NCBI GenBank assembly: GCA_014281115.1
Contig: JACONQ010000011.1
Coordinates: forward strand, 496,001-560,000
DNA: 64,000 bases
Source: Laburnicola sp. R22_1
Taxonomy: Eukaryota > Ascomycota > Dothideomycetes > Pleosporales > Didymosphaeriaceae
Reading direction: 5' to 3'
Shown here: positions 33,340-45,469 of the stretch, one piece after another
Numbering within the stretch: the first letter of the stretch is position 1
Layout of the letters: the number at the start of each line of letters is the position of its first letter
Notes under the pieces: generated by a model
The model's input: only the letters and a program-made list of their open reading frames with translations
Database searches by the model: none
Told to the model about the DNA's origin: nothing
Position numbers and translations under genes: made by a program

Positions 33340-35739
33340 ATGGCCGAGGGGTTTGGCCTGAGCGGCTCGGTGGACCCCACGACGCTGTACACGAAGCAGC
33401 AATGCATAGGTAGGGCGCACAAAGGACGCGGCTCGAGGTCATGCTGACCCTGTGCTAGGCGGAGGCAGCTTTGGCAAAGTCTACAAAGGGTATGTAAGTC
33501 TCGGCGCCATGCTACGCGCACGATGCTGACGTACCGCAGCGTCGACCGACGGACCGGCAACCTCGTCGCCATCAAGATCATCGATGTCGAAAATGCCGAA
33601 GACGAGGTCGACGACATCATTTCCGAGATTTCGATCCTCTCGGGCATGAACTCGCCCTATGTTACCAAGTACTATGGCTCGTATCTGCACGGCTCGGATC
33701 TGTGGATTGTCATGGAGTTTTGCTCTGGAGGCAGCTGCGCCGACTTGATGCGGCCCGGTCCGATCCACGAGGCTGAGATCGCCGTCATACTCAAAGAGTT
33801 GCTCATGGGGCTGTGTTACTTGCATGATGACCACAAGCTGCATCGAGACATCAAAGGTGGGTGCCCTCCCTCGATGTAGACATGTGGTACTGATACGCGT
33901 CCAGCTGCAAACATACTCGTCAGCTCCAACGGCCAAGTCAAGCTGGCGGACTTTGGCGTCTCAGGGCAGTTGTCGGCGACCATGACGAAGAAAAACACGT
34001 TTGTCGGAACCCCTTTCTGGATGGCCCCTGAGGTCATCAAACAGTCCGGCTACGACCACAAGGCGGACATCTGGTCTCTCGGTATCACCGCGCTCGAGCT
34101 CGCCAACGGGGAGCCGCCTTATGCGGACATACATCCTATGAAGGTCCTCTTTCTGATTCCAAAGAACCCGTCACCACAGCTGTCTGGTGACTTCTCGGCG
34201 CATTTCAAGGAATTTGTCGGGCAGTGTCTGAAGAAAGACCCCAAGGAGCGGCCGTCTGCGAAACAGCTGCTGAACACAAACTTCATCCGGAAAGCTGGGA
34301 AGCCAGCGCGGTTGCAGGAGCTGATCTTTCGCTACATGGAGTACTCGACCCGCCACCCGAAAGAGGAGGATTCATCAGATGAGGCTACGCCGCAGAAGAG
34401 GAGAGAGCCGGTCAACGAGGAGTTGTGGGATTTTGGTACAGTGCGTCCCATCAACAATCAAAGAGGCCCTGTATTGAAGCCTATGAACGAGTCTGGGGCC
34501 AATGCACGGAATCTATCACCCCAGAGAAAACCAGTCGTGAACCAGCGCGCCGGGTTTGGCGACGAGAATCAATACGGATCAGAAGACACTATTCGAGCAA
34601 CGAGTCCTCCTCCTTCCCCGACAAAACGTCTAGCAAAACTCGACATTCCTTCTTCGCCTGTGAGCTCGTTGAAGTCTGCGGCAAGGATACCACTGCCAGC
34701 ATCTCCAGAGAAGAGGTCGATTCCACCACTCCAGCCACCGTCGAAGCAGGAAGTGCGCACATCGCCGGGCCCTGCAGCCTTCTCACCACATCCTTTGAGT
34801 CGGGGACTAGTGACTCCAACCAAGTCACCTGTGCAACAACCACGGCGACAGACACCGCTGGGGCGTGACTACGACGAGTATCTCCAGCGCTCCATTGCCG
34901 AGGATATGGCTGATTTGGAGATAACGCCGCACCGCGATCCTACACCTACGCGAGCGCCGGTACAAATGGCGATTCCCGAGATACCGCCTTTTCGAGGTGG
35001 CCAGGCTCAACCATCAAGTAGCAACGCCACGTCCTCGAGCCATCCGAAGCCGCAAAGCCCCGTTCAAACCCAACCCCAGAACCCGCGACCATCGCAGGCC
35101 CAGAAGCCTCTTCCACCCTTAGCTGGCCAACAACCACTACCGCCACTCACAAGCCCGCCGCCCTTGTCGCCATCCCATCAACCTCTCCATCCCGGTTCAA
35201 CAGCCCGACCTGATCCGCCATCCAACGATCCCTTCGGCGGCCCCCTAGTCAACGACAGGACCAAACCAAGCACCGTCCAAACGCCTTCCCACCCCCTCCC
35301 CGCTCCCCCCAGCAAACCCTCACCCAAATCCCGCGGCTCCTTCGGGCGCCCCAAACCCGCCCCCTCCTCACAACACCCCAGCACCAACCAGCCCACTTCG
35401 CCCACCTCCTCAGGCCCCAGCGAGATCACGGCGCTCACAGGCGTCGTTCTTCCCGCTCTGGAAGCCGCGCTCTCGCGCCGCGCGTACCACCTCAGTCTCA
35501 AGAACAAGCAAGAGGCGGCGCAGGCGCTGCGGGATCCGCACGCCTATGTCGAGAAGAAGAAGCAGAGGCAGGAGTGTCATGAGCAGGTTAGACGGCTGGT
35601 GGGGGAGCTGCAGAGGGCGTTTCGGGAGGTGGATGAGTGGGATGAGCGTGGGGGGGTGGGGATGGGGGGCGAGGTGGCGGGGTTTTTGGAGGGGTTTTTG
35701 GAGGAGGTTTTGGTGAGGGTGGAGCCGGCTGATGATTAA
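33340..35739 (+). CDS. Ste20-family (GCK/YSK-type) serine/threonine kinase
   Basis: Four exons, 33340-33409, 33459-33489, 33540-33856 and 33905-35739, give 750 residues. The catalytic domain sits at the N-terminus: glycine loop [12 protein letters not shown] (about 23-34), VAIKIID with the ATP lysine, HRDIKAANILV (from 135), DFGVSGQL and [11 protein letters not shown] (about 174). The order kinase-then-tail and the [11 protein letters not shown] signature place it in the germinal-centre kinase branch of Ste20 kinases (relatives of Sid1, Kic1 and MST). Family members act in septation, polarity and cell-wall signalling. After the kinase comes a long Pro/Ser-rich disordered tail, then a C-terminal helical region (residues about 640-745). 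The first two introns flank a 31-nt exon encoding the glycine loop. Confidence 0.92.
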
Positions 35740-36994
35740 TTAGTGGGTGGGGGTGAGGGGGGAAGGGGGAAGGGAGGATGGAGTTTTTTTTTTCTGCTAA
35801 ACGTTGTGTGTGGGTGTACGATGTATATGCGTGCATGGATGGCGAGTTTGGGATGGCATGGCATGGCGTTTCTACGCAATCTTTCTCATTTTTTTCTTTC
35901 TTTTTCTTTCTTTTTCTTTTTTTTTTGGTTTCTTTGGATGCAGCTTTTTCTCTCGGCGTTGTACCGTGTACTGATTGTGCGCGAAGTCTTGGTCTTGACT
36001 CTTGAGAAGTTTCTTTGGATGGAAGATGTGTTGGATGGTGGAGGGTGGATGGTGGAGGGAGGGTCTTTTAAAGAGATGGGATTTATCTGCGAGACTAGCG
36101 AGGCGTTTTGGGTGTGTTTGTGTTTGTGTTTGTGTTTGTGTTCGTGTTCGATTCGAGACGAGACGAGACGCGGGGCTGGTGGTTAACTTATTTGGGAGTG
36201 TGTATGTTATGCGTATTGTGCGTGTGTGTTTGTTTTAACGAGGTGCGTGTGCGTATGTGTGTGTGTATAGTTCTATTTTGTATTGTGTTTAAAGCCACAT
36301 AGGTGTGCGCGTGTGCGTGTGTGCGTGTGTACGTATAATACTAACATAATACTACCAGATAATTCCTTTCCCACGTGTTACTTACTATAGATAGAGGAGG
36401 TTTATGGGTGCGGGTGGGTGGGTAGTACAGCCTAGCATGCACAAGGAAGGGTAGGCGAGATGATGGTAGGCTGCAGCTACACACTGGTGCAGTCAAGTCG
36501 ATCGTTAGCTTAAACATGCACCCAATCCAATCCAATCTAATCTAATCTAACCACAGCCACAAGCACGCAGAAACTAAACCACAGAAACTCTCCCTGCGCT
36601 ACCCACCCAAGGCAGAGAAAGAGAAAAATCTCGCTCACTAGTCACTCAAGCCTAGCTGGTACGGTACGGTACGGTACGGTACGCTGGTAGCGCTAGGCTT
36701 GCTATGCCATACCTTAAAGCATAGGTATATATATATATATATATATATGCATGTACGTATATACATATATATCCAAAAGAAAAGAAAGAAAGAAAAGCGA
36801 GAAAGAAAGAACAGAAAGAAAGAAAGAGAGGTACGTAGGTATCAACAAACAAAGGCTTCCCCACTCCCGCGACGGCAACCGCGCGCCAACGACGACAGCG
36901 CCAACAAGAACAACCCAAGAAAAACAACAAGATTGGTTTGTTGTACAACAGCATCAGCAACGTCAACAACGTCAACAATAACATCGAAACAGGA
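35740..36994. other. convergent intergenic region rich in simple repeats
   Basis: It lies between the convergent 3' ends of two kinase genes. It contains T/CTTT runs (35885-35930), GT/TGTTTG repeats (36115-36150, 36200-36330), tandem CCAAT/TAATC pentamers (about 36524-36552), a perfect GGTAC pentamer repeat (about 36659-36684), a TA tract (36725-36750) and GAAA repeats (36778-36830). No gene is supported. Confidence 0.6.
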
Positions 36995-39787
36995 TCAAGA
37001 CTCCCGCACCCCAGCCTTCAACTTCTCCTCACTCACCACCCGCTGACTCTCCCCACCGCCACCCAACTTCTCCGCCAACAACCCACCACCCTCCTCGCCC
37101 CCCATCTGCGCCCCCTTCCCCATCTCCTCCTCAATAACCTCCTCAACCCCCCCACCAACAGGACTAAACTCCTCCACCTCCTCCACCTCCATATCCCCCT
37201 CATCCTCTTCTTCCTCCTCCTCCTCCTCCTGAATCCCCAAAAAATCATGACTCCCCCTCCTCTGCGCACTCACCGCCCTACTCCCCCCCGCCGCACCCTC
37301 ACCACCTAAACCCCTCCCCCTCCCCCCACCACCACCCGCAGCCGACCCCGTCCCAAGATTCAGCATAGGCCCCTTAAACGGACTCCTCTTACGCTTAGCA
37401 AACACCAAGCCCGGACTAGGCGGTGCCACGTTGCCAAACGCCGCGCCGCCCTCGCTAAGTGGCGCGCGCACGATGCGCACGCTCGACGGAAACGTCGTGT
37501 TGGTCGGCGTCGCGGGGAGCACTTTGACCGACGCGTGGGGGGACTTGGTTTTGTGGTTGTGGTTGTGGCTGGAGATGGACACGGCGGGCGAGGCGATGCT
37601 GGCTGACGATGTGGAGCTGGCTTTGGAGTGCGAGTGGTGGTGGTGCGGCATGGAGCGGATCGAGGAGACGGACGAGGAGGTCGATTTGCGGCCGCGGAGG
37701 CCGCCCGAGGAGCGGCGGTACGACGAGCGTGGCGTGAGGGGGGCAGGCGAGATGGAAAGCCGCTTTCCGGATGAGGAGACGCGGGGACGGGCGGGAACGT
37801 GTGGTAACGTTGTAGTCGCTGTCTCGTGGGCGCGCGTTGTAGCGTTCTGGTTCGTGTTGATGGGGCGGCGGCGCGAGCCGGTAGAAGAGGCTTCTGGCTG
37901 GGTAGGGGATTTCGCACTGCTGGTTTTGGAGCCCGGTGACCGCGCCCGTTTGGAGGTTTCTTTGATCCAGTTGCGGAGGGAGGCGAGGTGGTTCAAGAAT
38001 GGGGGCTGATATTTCCGCCGACGTTTGGGGACAAAGCCATTGGGGCTGAGGAGGTCAGGGTTATTGGAGACGGCTTGGAGCATGCTTGCGTGAGACCTCC
38101 TTTTCACCATTTCCTTGGGCGGTGGTGGCGGACGAGAGGATGAGCCTGAGTTTCTGATATAGTCTTTTTCTATAGGTGGCGGAGGTATGCCGGCATCATG
38201 CTCGGGTGTCGATCCAGATTCTGGTAGCTGTGGGAGGTCCGAAGAGGCGCCTACGTCAAATTAGCAGAGGTCAACGTGGCACGTAATAACTGTATACCCA
38301 CCGTGCATACTGGTCCGCTTAAGAGCCCGTCCCCGGCTCTTCGGCGGCTCCCCGAGCAGGCCTGAGTGCAGGCCTTCTTCGTCCATCTCTTTGATCGTAG
38401 GGGCAAGCTTGTCCAAGCGGCTACTTGCAGCGCTGAGCCGTCTTAAACTCTTAGCCTCAGCCTCCCTCTCTTTCCGCTTGCGCTCCCTCCTTTTGGCTTT
38501 CCGCTCCTCTTTCTCAAGTAACAAGGCCCACCAGCCAGCCAGCGCATCGCACCGCTGCGCAAGCACGTTTTCGATAATGGTATCCATGTCCACCCCAGCG
38601 GCGCGCATGCGTTGCAAAACCTCCTTCTCCAGCTCGGTCGAAAAAGGATCCGGTTGCTTCAACTTCAAAATCTCCTGCTGCCGCGGCGCATGCTCCGACA
38701 GCCACGGATGCTGCAGGATATCCGCAAGCGTAGGTCTCAAAATCGGCCGTTTCGAAAGCAATGTCTGGCACAGGTCCTTTGCCTGCGGGGGAAACGTATC
38801 CGGGTATTTTGGCTCGTTCTTTAGAATCTTCGTTTTCGTCACCATCTCGTTGTCGTCGTCAAAGGGCAGTTCGCCCACCAAAAGCGCATAAAGAATGATG
38901 CCCAGACTCCACACGTCTACTTTTTCGCCAGCATACTTCTCGCCCTTGAGCATCTCGGGCGCGCTGTAGCACACGGTGCCGCACCATGTTTGCAGATAGT
39001 TGGCCTTGCCCTCGTATTCGCGCGTGAAGCCAAAATCGACCAGTTTGACGTTTTCGTGCTTATCCAGCAGGATGTTTTCGAGCTTGAGGTCGCGGTGGAC
39101 GCACGACTTGTTGTGCACATAGGATACGGCGCCGACGAGCTGCGTGAAGATCTTTTGGACTTTGGCCGGTTGGAGCGCGCCCTTGGCGAGGAGGTAGTTG
39201 TACAGCTCATCGCCTATTGTCTCGTTAGCTGGATGCGATTTCACCCACACATGGCGCCGTACCGGGACAGTATTCCAGGGCCAGCCAGACCAGCGACTCG
39301 GTGACTATGACCTCGTACAGCCTGGCAATGTGCGGGTGTATAAACTGGCGGTGGTGGTGGATCTCGCGGGCAAGATTCGCATCGTCCTTGCGGGCCGACT
39401 TGAGGACGACCTGCGGCTGTTAACCCGAGTCCCTGAACAGTCTCGGTCGCGCGCACCTTGGAGCCGTTGGTGAGCTTGTGGGAGGCTAGATAGACCTTCC
39501 CGAAGCTGCCCTTGCCAATCAGGCGGCCCAGCGTGTAGTTGCCCACGTTCTTCAAGTCCGGGGCGGAGAATTCACTGCGGAGGGCGCATCAGCATGGCAG
39601 GCAAGGAGGCAGGCAGGCAGCGCGGGCGCGGGCGCGGGCTTGGGCTTACTCGAGGAGCTGCTTGTACGAGTTTGCGAGCTGCGCGCGGCCGTCAGCAAAC
39701 AAACAATGTCCATGGGCACCCGGGCGGGCTGCGCACCTTCTTCCTCTGGGCCTGAACTTCAGCCTGAGCCCTGGAACTCGACTGCAT
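36995..39787 (-). CDS. CAMK-type serine/threonine kinase (Kin4-like)
   Basis: Six exons, 39787-39737, 39678-39650, 39574-39457, 39410-39263, 39213-38302 and 38250-36995, give 837 residues. N-terminal MQSSSRAQAEVQAQRKK leads into NYTLGRLIGKGSFGKVYLAS, then VVLKSARKDD with the ATP lysine. EYCPGDELYNYLL, HRDLKLENILLD, VDFGFTREY and TWCGTVCYSAPEML follow, with KYAGEKVDVWSLGIILYALL. These match the Kin4/Ppk1-type branch of CAMK-like kinases, which monitor spindle position or mitotic timing in yeasts; that role here is inference. A coiled basic region, then a long Ser-rich disordered tail with a run of about ten glutamates near the C-terminus, completes the protein. The intron at 39411-39456 is only 46 bp, and the acceptor there was chosen to keep SKVVLKS. 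Confidence 0.88.
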
Positions 39788-40279
39788 GGATATGCGCCGC
39801 TGCTGGGTAAACGGTCGTTCCGAGCTGACGACGCGTCATCTATGGAAGCTGGCGGTCGGCGGAGGCGCGGCGGGACGGCAACGAGACCGAGGGGGGTGCT
39901 AGGTAGGCTTTAATGTCCGCGACGGTGCGGTGCGGCTGGAGGAAGAACACGGCGTCGGCGCGGGGCGTGGTAGGGACGCGGATGGGAGAGAGGATATGGA
40001 CAGTAGAGAGTAGATAGTACAGGGAGTGAATGCTGCATCCAGCGGCGAACATGCGTGGAAGAAGCCTTGTGAATCCTCTCCTGAGGCCTGGGTGGCCTCT
40101 GAGTGGTCAGCCCTGGAGAAGCCTGCGAACCATCACGGACGCTTCCCGGCGGCCTGGGCCGTCGTCGCCTGGAATCCGTCCGCCGGATGACGACGTTTGT
40201 TACTATTAGTAGACGTGGACTGCTCATTCATCCATTCCACGGCCATCACATGCAGGTAGTCGGCTTTTGGTGGCTGGTA
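39788..40279. promoter_or_regulatory. upstream region of the Kin4-like kinase
   Basis: It lies between the kinase start (-) and the left end of the Tc1/mariner element. It should hold the kinase promoter. No other gene or repeat is seen. Confidence 0.5.
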
Positions 40280-41807
40280 CGGAGGTGCCTTTCAAAAGTC
40301 TTTTCCTGGACCGTGCACAGTGGCGCAAGCTAAAAACGCCACCAAATTCTTCGTACGAGAGACATCTCTATTCAATATCAACCCAATCATCTACTATAGG
40401 AGCTTCAAATCGTCGTACCTTCTCAGTCTTACCCTCTCTATACTCATTACCACCTTCAAGACGAAGAATCTCCTGAATATGCCGCTCAATCCTCTCAATC
40501 CAAGCCTGAATCCGCCACTGTTCTAACTCCCCCCATGCCTCTTGCCATACACGCTCTGCCTCAGCTCTTAACTAAGGAGACCCTTTCTTTGTTGTTACTC
40601 TTTTCATATGAGGCCAGGCTGGCTCAATCATATTCAAGTCAGGGGAGTTTCCAGGCCATAGTAATTGTACGACCCTAGCCAAGCTATAGAGCCTGTCTTT
40701 ATAGAAAGACTTATGTGGGCTTGCACTATCCTCTTGAACTATTACCCCAGGTTGAGTCTTCTCACATTCTCGTACGAAGGGAATTAGTTTAGGAATAACA
40801 ACCTGACGGCAGTATCTCCACCAATCAATCCCAGTTCCGCTCCCTCTTTCAAGCTTACCATGCTTTCTATCCCACTTCTATTGTGGTTTTCGTCCTGGCT
40901 GATTTCGAAGGCCTATTCGAGCCAAAGGCGTATTTAGCTCCCACTCTGCCTTAAGAATAGGCTCAAGTTCTCTATTTATAGCTTCTAGTTCTTAATCTGC
41001 AATCTTTCTTTCGCTCTTTGTCTCTGCCTTCTAGATATAACATGGGCCTTTTAAGTTGTACGAAAAGCAACCCCAAAACATAAACTTAGAGAACCCCTTC
41101 TACCGCGGCCGAATGCAGGACTTAACAAAACGCTCAGAAGGTAGACGCCAAATGCGGTATCCCCCTCTTCGAAGACCATAGACAACAGATGTCTCATCAG
41201 ACCAGATAACCTTTTTCCAGTCTTCAATCGTCCAGTCCTTATAATTAAGAGCAAATTAATAATAGGCTCGCTTCATCTCATCTGTTAGCCCTGGTTTGCG
41301 GGTGGGCTTTGTCTTTCGATATCCAGATGCTCTAAGGATTCGCCAGACTGTGATATCTGATACTCCTCCAATCTCTGCTGCAATTTGAGCGCAGGTCTTC
41401 TCGCGAGCATATCGATCTCGACGGACCTTTAACAGTACATCTTCAACTAGCTCCTCAGTTTGCTTCTTTGGGCGGCCGGATCGATTGCCATCTTCAACGT
41501 ATTTGTCAAGGATCGTCTTGCTCTCAGCGGGGTTTAGTCCTCGGGTGATAGCCTTGCGATAGATAGCATTAACCGTGCGCGGCTGGATTCCAGTTATAGA
41601 CTCGATCTCAGTATTTGAAAAGCCAGCCAGCTTTAGAGTCAAGGCTTGAGCTCGGGTGGCAATGTCGTACGAAGGCATTATCAGGTAGATAGAAGAGTAG
41701 CAATGATGAAGATTGAGGGATTTTTGCTATGAGGGGTGCTAGCGCCAAGAGCAGTGGCTTACGCCACCGTGCACGGTCCAGGAAAATACTTTTGAAAGGC
41801 ACCTCCG
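40280..41807 (-). mobile_element. Tc1/mariner-type element with terminal inverted repeats
   Basis: The element is bounded by TA at 40278-40279 and 41808-41809, as expected for TA target duplication. Its ends are inverted repeats of about 47 bp: both begin CGGAGGTGCCTTTCAAAAGT and continue TTTTCCTGGACCGTGCAC, with three or four mismatches. At 1528 bp with one transposase frame it is a complete but inactivated copy. The right end lies 57 bp past the stop codon of the adjacent nitronate monooxygenase-like gene. Confidence 0.93.
40368..41678 (-). pseudogene. Tc1/mariner transposase (DDE), inactivated
   Basis: The frame begins MPSYDIATRAQALTLKLAGF with helix-turn-helix DNA-binding domains (GRPKKQTEELVEDVL, then QIAAEIGGVSDITVWRILRA). 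The catalytic part is recognisable: IWSDETS (first Asp), VVQEDSASPHK (second Asp) and WPGNSPDLNMIEPAWP (third acidic residue). At least four in-frame stops interrupt it: TAA at 41256, TAG at about 41100 in place of the Trp of RPRWKG, another where QPGRKPQ*KWDRK reads, and one after KKGSP. Trp-to-TAG and Gln-to-TAA changes are what G-to-A and C-to-T mutation gives. The length is close to a full-size transposase. Confidence 0.9.
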
Positions 41808-41864
41808 TACGCCATCCACACGACGTTACGCCAAGCTCCAAGCTCCATTGCTGCTTCATCAGCC

Positions 41865-42920
41865 TCACAGCTTGCTGCCACTCGCCCCGCCGCCGATATA
41901 CGTCTGCCCCAGCCTCAACATCTCAACCGCCTCCCTCACCATATCCTCCACAATCGCCCTCGCCGGCTTAACATCCTGAATCACACCCGCGACCTGACCC
42001 ATCAAAAACGGAATATCCACCTCCCTCTCCTCCTCCATATCCTTCATAAGCGGCACCACGCCCCCATCCGTCAGCCTCTTAATCTCCTCCGGCCTCGCAT
42101 GCCACCCCCTAACATACTCATTCAGCTTCACCCGCAACGGCCTCCCACTAACCACCAGCGTCCTCTCCGTATCCTCAAACCGCGCCCCCACCACCTCCTC
42201 CTTGTGCACCCGCGAACACCCCGCCTCCACGCTGGCCACGAACCGCGTCCCCACCCACACCCCCTGCGCTCCCTGCATCAAACTACTCGCCACACCCCGC
42301 CCGTTGTATATCCCCCCCGCAGCCACCACCATAGCCGGCTGCCCTGTAAGCGGGCTCTTGTATCTGCGCGCCACATCCACGACGGCTGGTACGAGTATCG
42401 AGTTCGCGATATCCCCCGTATGACCTCCGCCTTCCCCTCCCTGCGCACACACGATATCCACCCCCGCCTCGAGCGCTTTAACAGCATGTTTAGGATGCCC
42501 CACCATATTCATGATCAAGATGCCCGCCTCGTGCAACCTCTGAATCGTCCGCGCAGGCGGCACGCCCACCGCGCTAACGAACAGCCTCGCCCCGTTCTTG
42601 ATCGTCACTTCGATCAGCTCGTCTAACTGGCCGTGCGTGTAGTCGTGATTTGTCTTTCGTGCTGAGCCGCCGACTTGGGGGAGCGCGAGGTCGACGCCGA
42701 ACGGGAGGGATGGGTCGGACAGATTCGCTTTGAGTTCGTCGATGATGGATTGCAGCTGGGACGGGGTGTAGCCTAGCCCGCCTATGACGCCTAGGCCTCC
42801 TGCGTTGGAGACGGCGGCGGCGAGGGGTCCACCGGATGTGCGCGCCATGCCGGCGAGGATGATGGGATATTGTATCCCGAGCAGCTTCGAGAGCGGCGTT
42901 TGCAACGCTGGCGGAGCCAT
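41865..42920 (-). CDS. nitronate monooxygenase / 2-nitropropane dioxygenase family protein
   Basis: An uninterrupted 351-residue frame. Family enzymes are FMN-dependent TIM-barrel oxidases that detoxify nitronates such as propionate-3-nitronate. Visible landmarks are TPLSKLLGIQYPIILAGMA at the start, SNAGGLGVIGGLGYTP, a strand with NMVGHPKHAVKALEAGVDIV, AQGGEGGGHTGD, the phosphate-binding AAGGIYNGRGVASSLMQGA and GVWVGTRFVAS. The C-terminal helical part runs to GGGASGSKL. No signal or targeting peptide is seen and the frame needs no intron. It is transcribed towards the nearby Tc1/mariner element, which may lie in its 3' UTR. The exact substrate cannot be read from sequence. Confidence 0.92.
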   Translation of the reverse strand: MAPPALQTPLSKLLGIQYPIILAGMARTSGGPLAAAVSNAGGLGVIGGLGYTPSQLQSIIDELKANLSDPSLPFGVDLALPQVGGSARKTNHDYTHGQLDELIEVTIKNGARLFVSAVGVPPARTIQRLHEAGILIMNMVGHPKHAVKALEAGVDIVCAQGGEGGGHTGDIANSILVPAVVDVARRYKSPLTGQPAMVVAAGGIYNGRGVASSLMQGAQGVWVGTRFVASVEAGCSRVHKEEVVGARFEDTERTLVVSGRPLRVKLNEYVRGWHARPEEIKRLTDGGVVPLMKDMEEEREVDIPFLMGQVAGVIQDVKPARAIVEDMVREAVEMLRLGQTYIGGGASGSKL

Positions 42921-43632
42921 GGTCGGACGGGATGGGTGTGGTGTGATGCGTCCGTCGGTAAACAGATCGAATTAGGGTATGAGAAGATGCCAGAAAATAG
43001 ACAAAGGCCTATGATGCGAGTAAAAATGATGCGAGATCTAAATGCGATCTATAGCAAGCTGGGGAAGGACGCTGTATAGCGGTCGGGATAGCCAGGGTCC
43101 ATCGTCAAACGCGGGGGCGAAATACCGAGCCGAGGCACGTTCAGCCACGACGAGTGACGGCGAGTCAGTCCATCGTTATACAAGTTGTGACAAGTGCCCA
43201 AGACACATCGTAGACCAAGTGACAACTGCTGTTTTCGCTCAACATGTTCGGGAACCCGCTATGAAGTAGACAGTGACTACCTGCTCCAAGAACGCAATAG
43301 ATTGAGACAGCATAAGCATTGCCGACATTACCCGGGTCCCAGATGATGTCTAGTCCGCATGCATGGATAACAGATGGTGGGTTTGTGATCAACGACGAAT
43401 AGCCACATGTCATTGTTTGTTGGAATAATGTACACTTGCTAGGAAGTTCCAACATCAGACAGACGTACAGGAGAGTACATGAAGACGCCAAGTGGCCTCA
43501 CCATAACGAACTGTACTTTGGTCAGACTCTAGCCAAGTATGATTGCCTTCACAGACCCTCGTGTCGCCGCCCAGATCAAGCGTAATTCGCATGTGGAGGT
43601 CACAAAATGTGCAACGACATAGAAGTACTCCA
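42921..43632. promoter_or_regulatory. intergenic, taxilin 3' end and nitronate monooxygenase promoter
   Basis: Both flanking genes point the same way (minus), so this holds the taxilin terminator region and the promoter of the nitronate monooxygenase-like gene. No further gene is supported. Confidence 0.5.
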
Positions 43633-45469
43633 TTAGCGCTTGACTCCGTTGACCTGCCCATTGGCCGGTCTGTGGCCGTTGACTTTTGCACTTGCAGAAT
43701 TCTGCGGCGGTGGCGGAGGCGGCGGTACTGGACCGAAGGGTCGACGTTCTGGCACGGGCTCCAAAGCGTCGTCTTCGGTATCATCATCGTATTCAGCACT
43801 TCCTTCTTCGTCATCGTCCTCATAGTCGTACTCGCTCTCTGTGATCTCCTCGTCCTCTTCCAATTCTGTCATTGGGACCTGGCCACGCCCTTGCGCCTGC
43901 ATCCCCCGGCAAAGTGTTTCCAAGCGGGCAATCTTCTTACGTTGGTCTTCGATCTCTTTCTTCTGCCTCGCGACTTCGTCGTGCAGCTTTGTACGTTCCT
44001 CTACCATCTCGGCAATATTACGAGTCGTGACATCCTTGTTCCTCTGCAGATTTTGGTTGTCCTTCTCGAGGCGCTTGGTCTTCTTGGACATCTCTTCCAT
44101 TTCCTTGCGAAAGGTGAGGAAGAGATCATTGGAGTTGTTGAGCGTCTCTTCCACCTGCATCTGGTCAGTATTAACCAATGGTGTACGCTGAAATCGTATG
44201 GGAAGCATACCTGCTTGAACTTCTCCACGTATATGTTCAGCTGAGTGCGGAGTTCCGTTTCGGTTTGTGAGAAGGTAGACACCTGTCTGGTCAGTTGGTG
44301 AGATTTAGACGATTCTGCTTCCTGTTGCTTTCGCTGCTGCTCAAGCCTGGCCATCTGATATTGTATTTCGAGTTCCTTGGTCCGAAGAAGAGAATGGAAT
44401 TGCAGCTCGCGCAGCTCATATTGATCAACGAAGGATTTGAACTTTTGGCGGAACCTACAAAGCGTCAGTCTGGCCCGGGCTTCGCAGAGATAGCACTCAC
44501 AACTCATCCAGCTCTATGTCAGCTTGATTCTGTGGTTCTGGTTGGTGTTGGCTAGCGAGACAAGTGTCGACGTCATAAATCAGATCCTCGAGACGATGAT
44601 GCAGTTCCTCGCGGGCAACGGACTCGGTGGATTCCATTTTATGCAGTTCATCCTTCAGCTTTTTGTTCTCTTTGGCAAAGTCCCGAGAAAGCTTATCCAG
44701 CTTATCTTTCATGGTGGTGACTTTGTTCAGCTCGGACCTTTGGGCATCCTTCTCTTTCTGGAGCTGGTCTCCACGCTTCTTGGCCTTTTGATGTTCCCGC
44801 TCGGTCCGCTTCATCTCTGAGAGAAGCTCGCTGTATTTCTTCTGCACAACCTCGACACGCGTCAGGGGGCCATCCATGCTATTGAGCAGCGAAGAAAGGT
44901 CTCGGTTTGCTTTTTTGACCTCGCGTTCTGTAGTAAATACTGTCAGCTCTCACTCTGTTTCAATTGCTCGTCTGGTGTCTGTTAAAGCCACCTGGTACCA
45001 TGAGGCTCGATCCACTGAGGGCCACATAACGAAGGCTGACGTTCGGCTGTTCAAACAGCACGCGTGTGTCGCAAAGACGCATATACGTCATTTTGCCAGT
45101 GTTGACCGCGTGCTTCCGTCGCCTTCGTATGTGTGGCCCCACAGCAGCCCCAATCATGATTCCACTCTTGCCAATTCCGGCGGACGAAGGGGGTAACACA
45201 CCGATCTCGAGGTCCTGTTCCTTGTCTCCAGCGGCATCCTGCTCCAATTGGGCAATTTTAGCCTGGATCTGCTTCTGCTGCTCCGTCGGGTCAGTGGATT
45301 TCTTCGCCTTGCTCTTCTTGGCCGGCGGCGGCGCGGGCTGGGCGGGCGCCATGGATGCAGAGGTGGAGGTGGAGGTGGACGCGCTGCGGCTTGTGTCCAT
45401 GCTATGGGGATTCGATCGGTGTTGCGAGGGCGTCGAGGTCGGGTAGGGCTGGTGCAGCACGGTTGCCAT
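43633..45469 (-). CDS. taxilin-family coiled-coil protein
   Basis: Four exons, 45469-45202, 44927-44501, 44454-44211 and 44160-43633, give 488 residues. Taxilins are cytoplasmic coiled-coil proteins linked to vesicle traffic through syntaxin binding in animals; a fungal role is less defined. The N-terminus is Ser/Thr/Pro-rich with KKSKAKKST. From about residue 70 to 410 it is almost continuous coiled coil, containing REVKKANRDLSSLL, KKYSELLSEMKRTEREHQKA, then LFRQKFKSFVDQYELRELQF, VEKFKQMQVEETLNNSNDLF and FRKEMEEMSKKTKRLEKDN, the taxilin signature. A strongly acidic tail, a proline run (PVPPPPPPPQ) and GQVNGVKR close the protein. The first intron is long for this window (274 bp). Confidence 0.9.

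Noticed and set aside
37033..37269. Separate short frames within the tail of the Kin4-like kinase
   Set aside because: They are other-frame readings of the Ser/Glu-rich tail that is joined in phase to the kinase through the intron 38251-38301.
39417..39456. 40-bp intron in the Kin4-like kinase with acceptor at 39417
   Set aside because: The acceptor six bases further on gives a 46-bp intron and the family-consistent SKVVLKS junction, without two extra residues.
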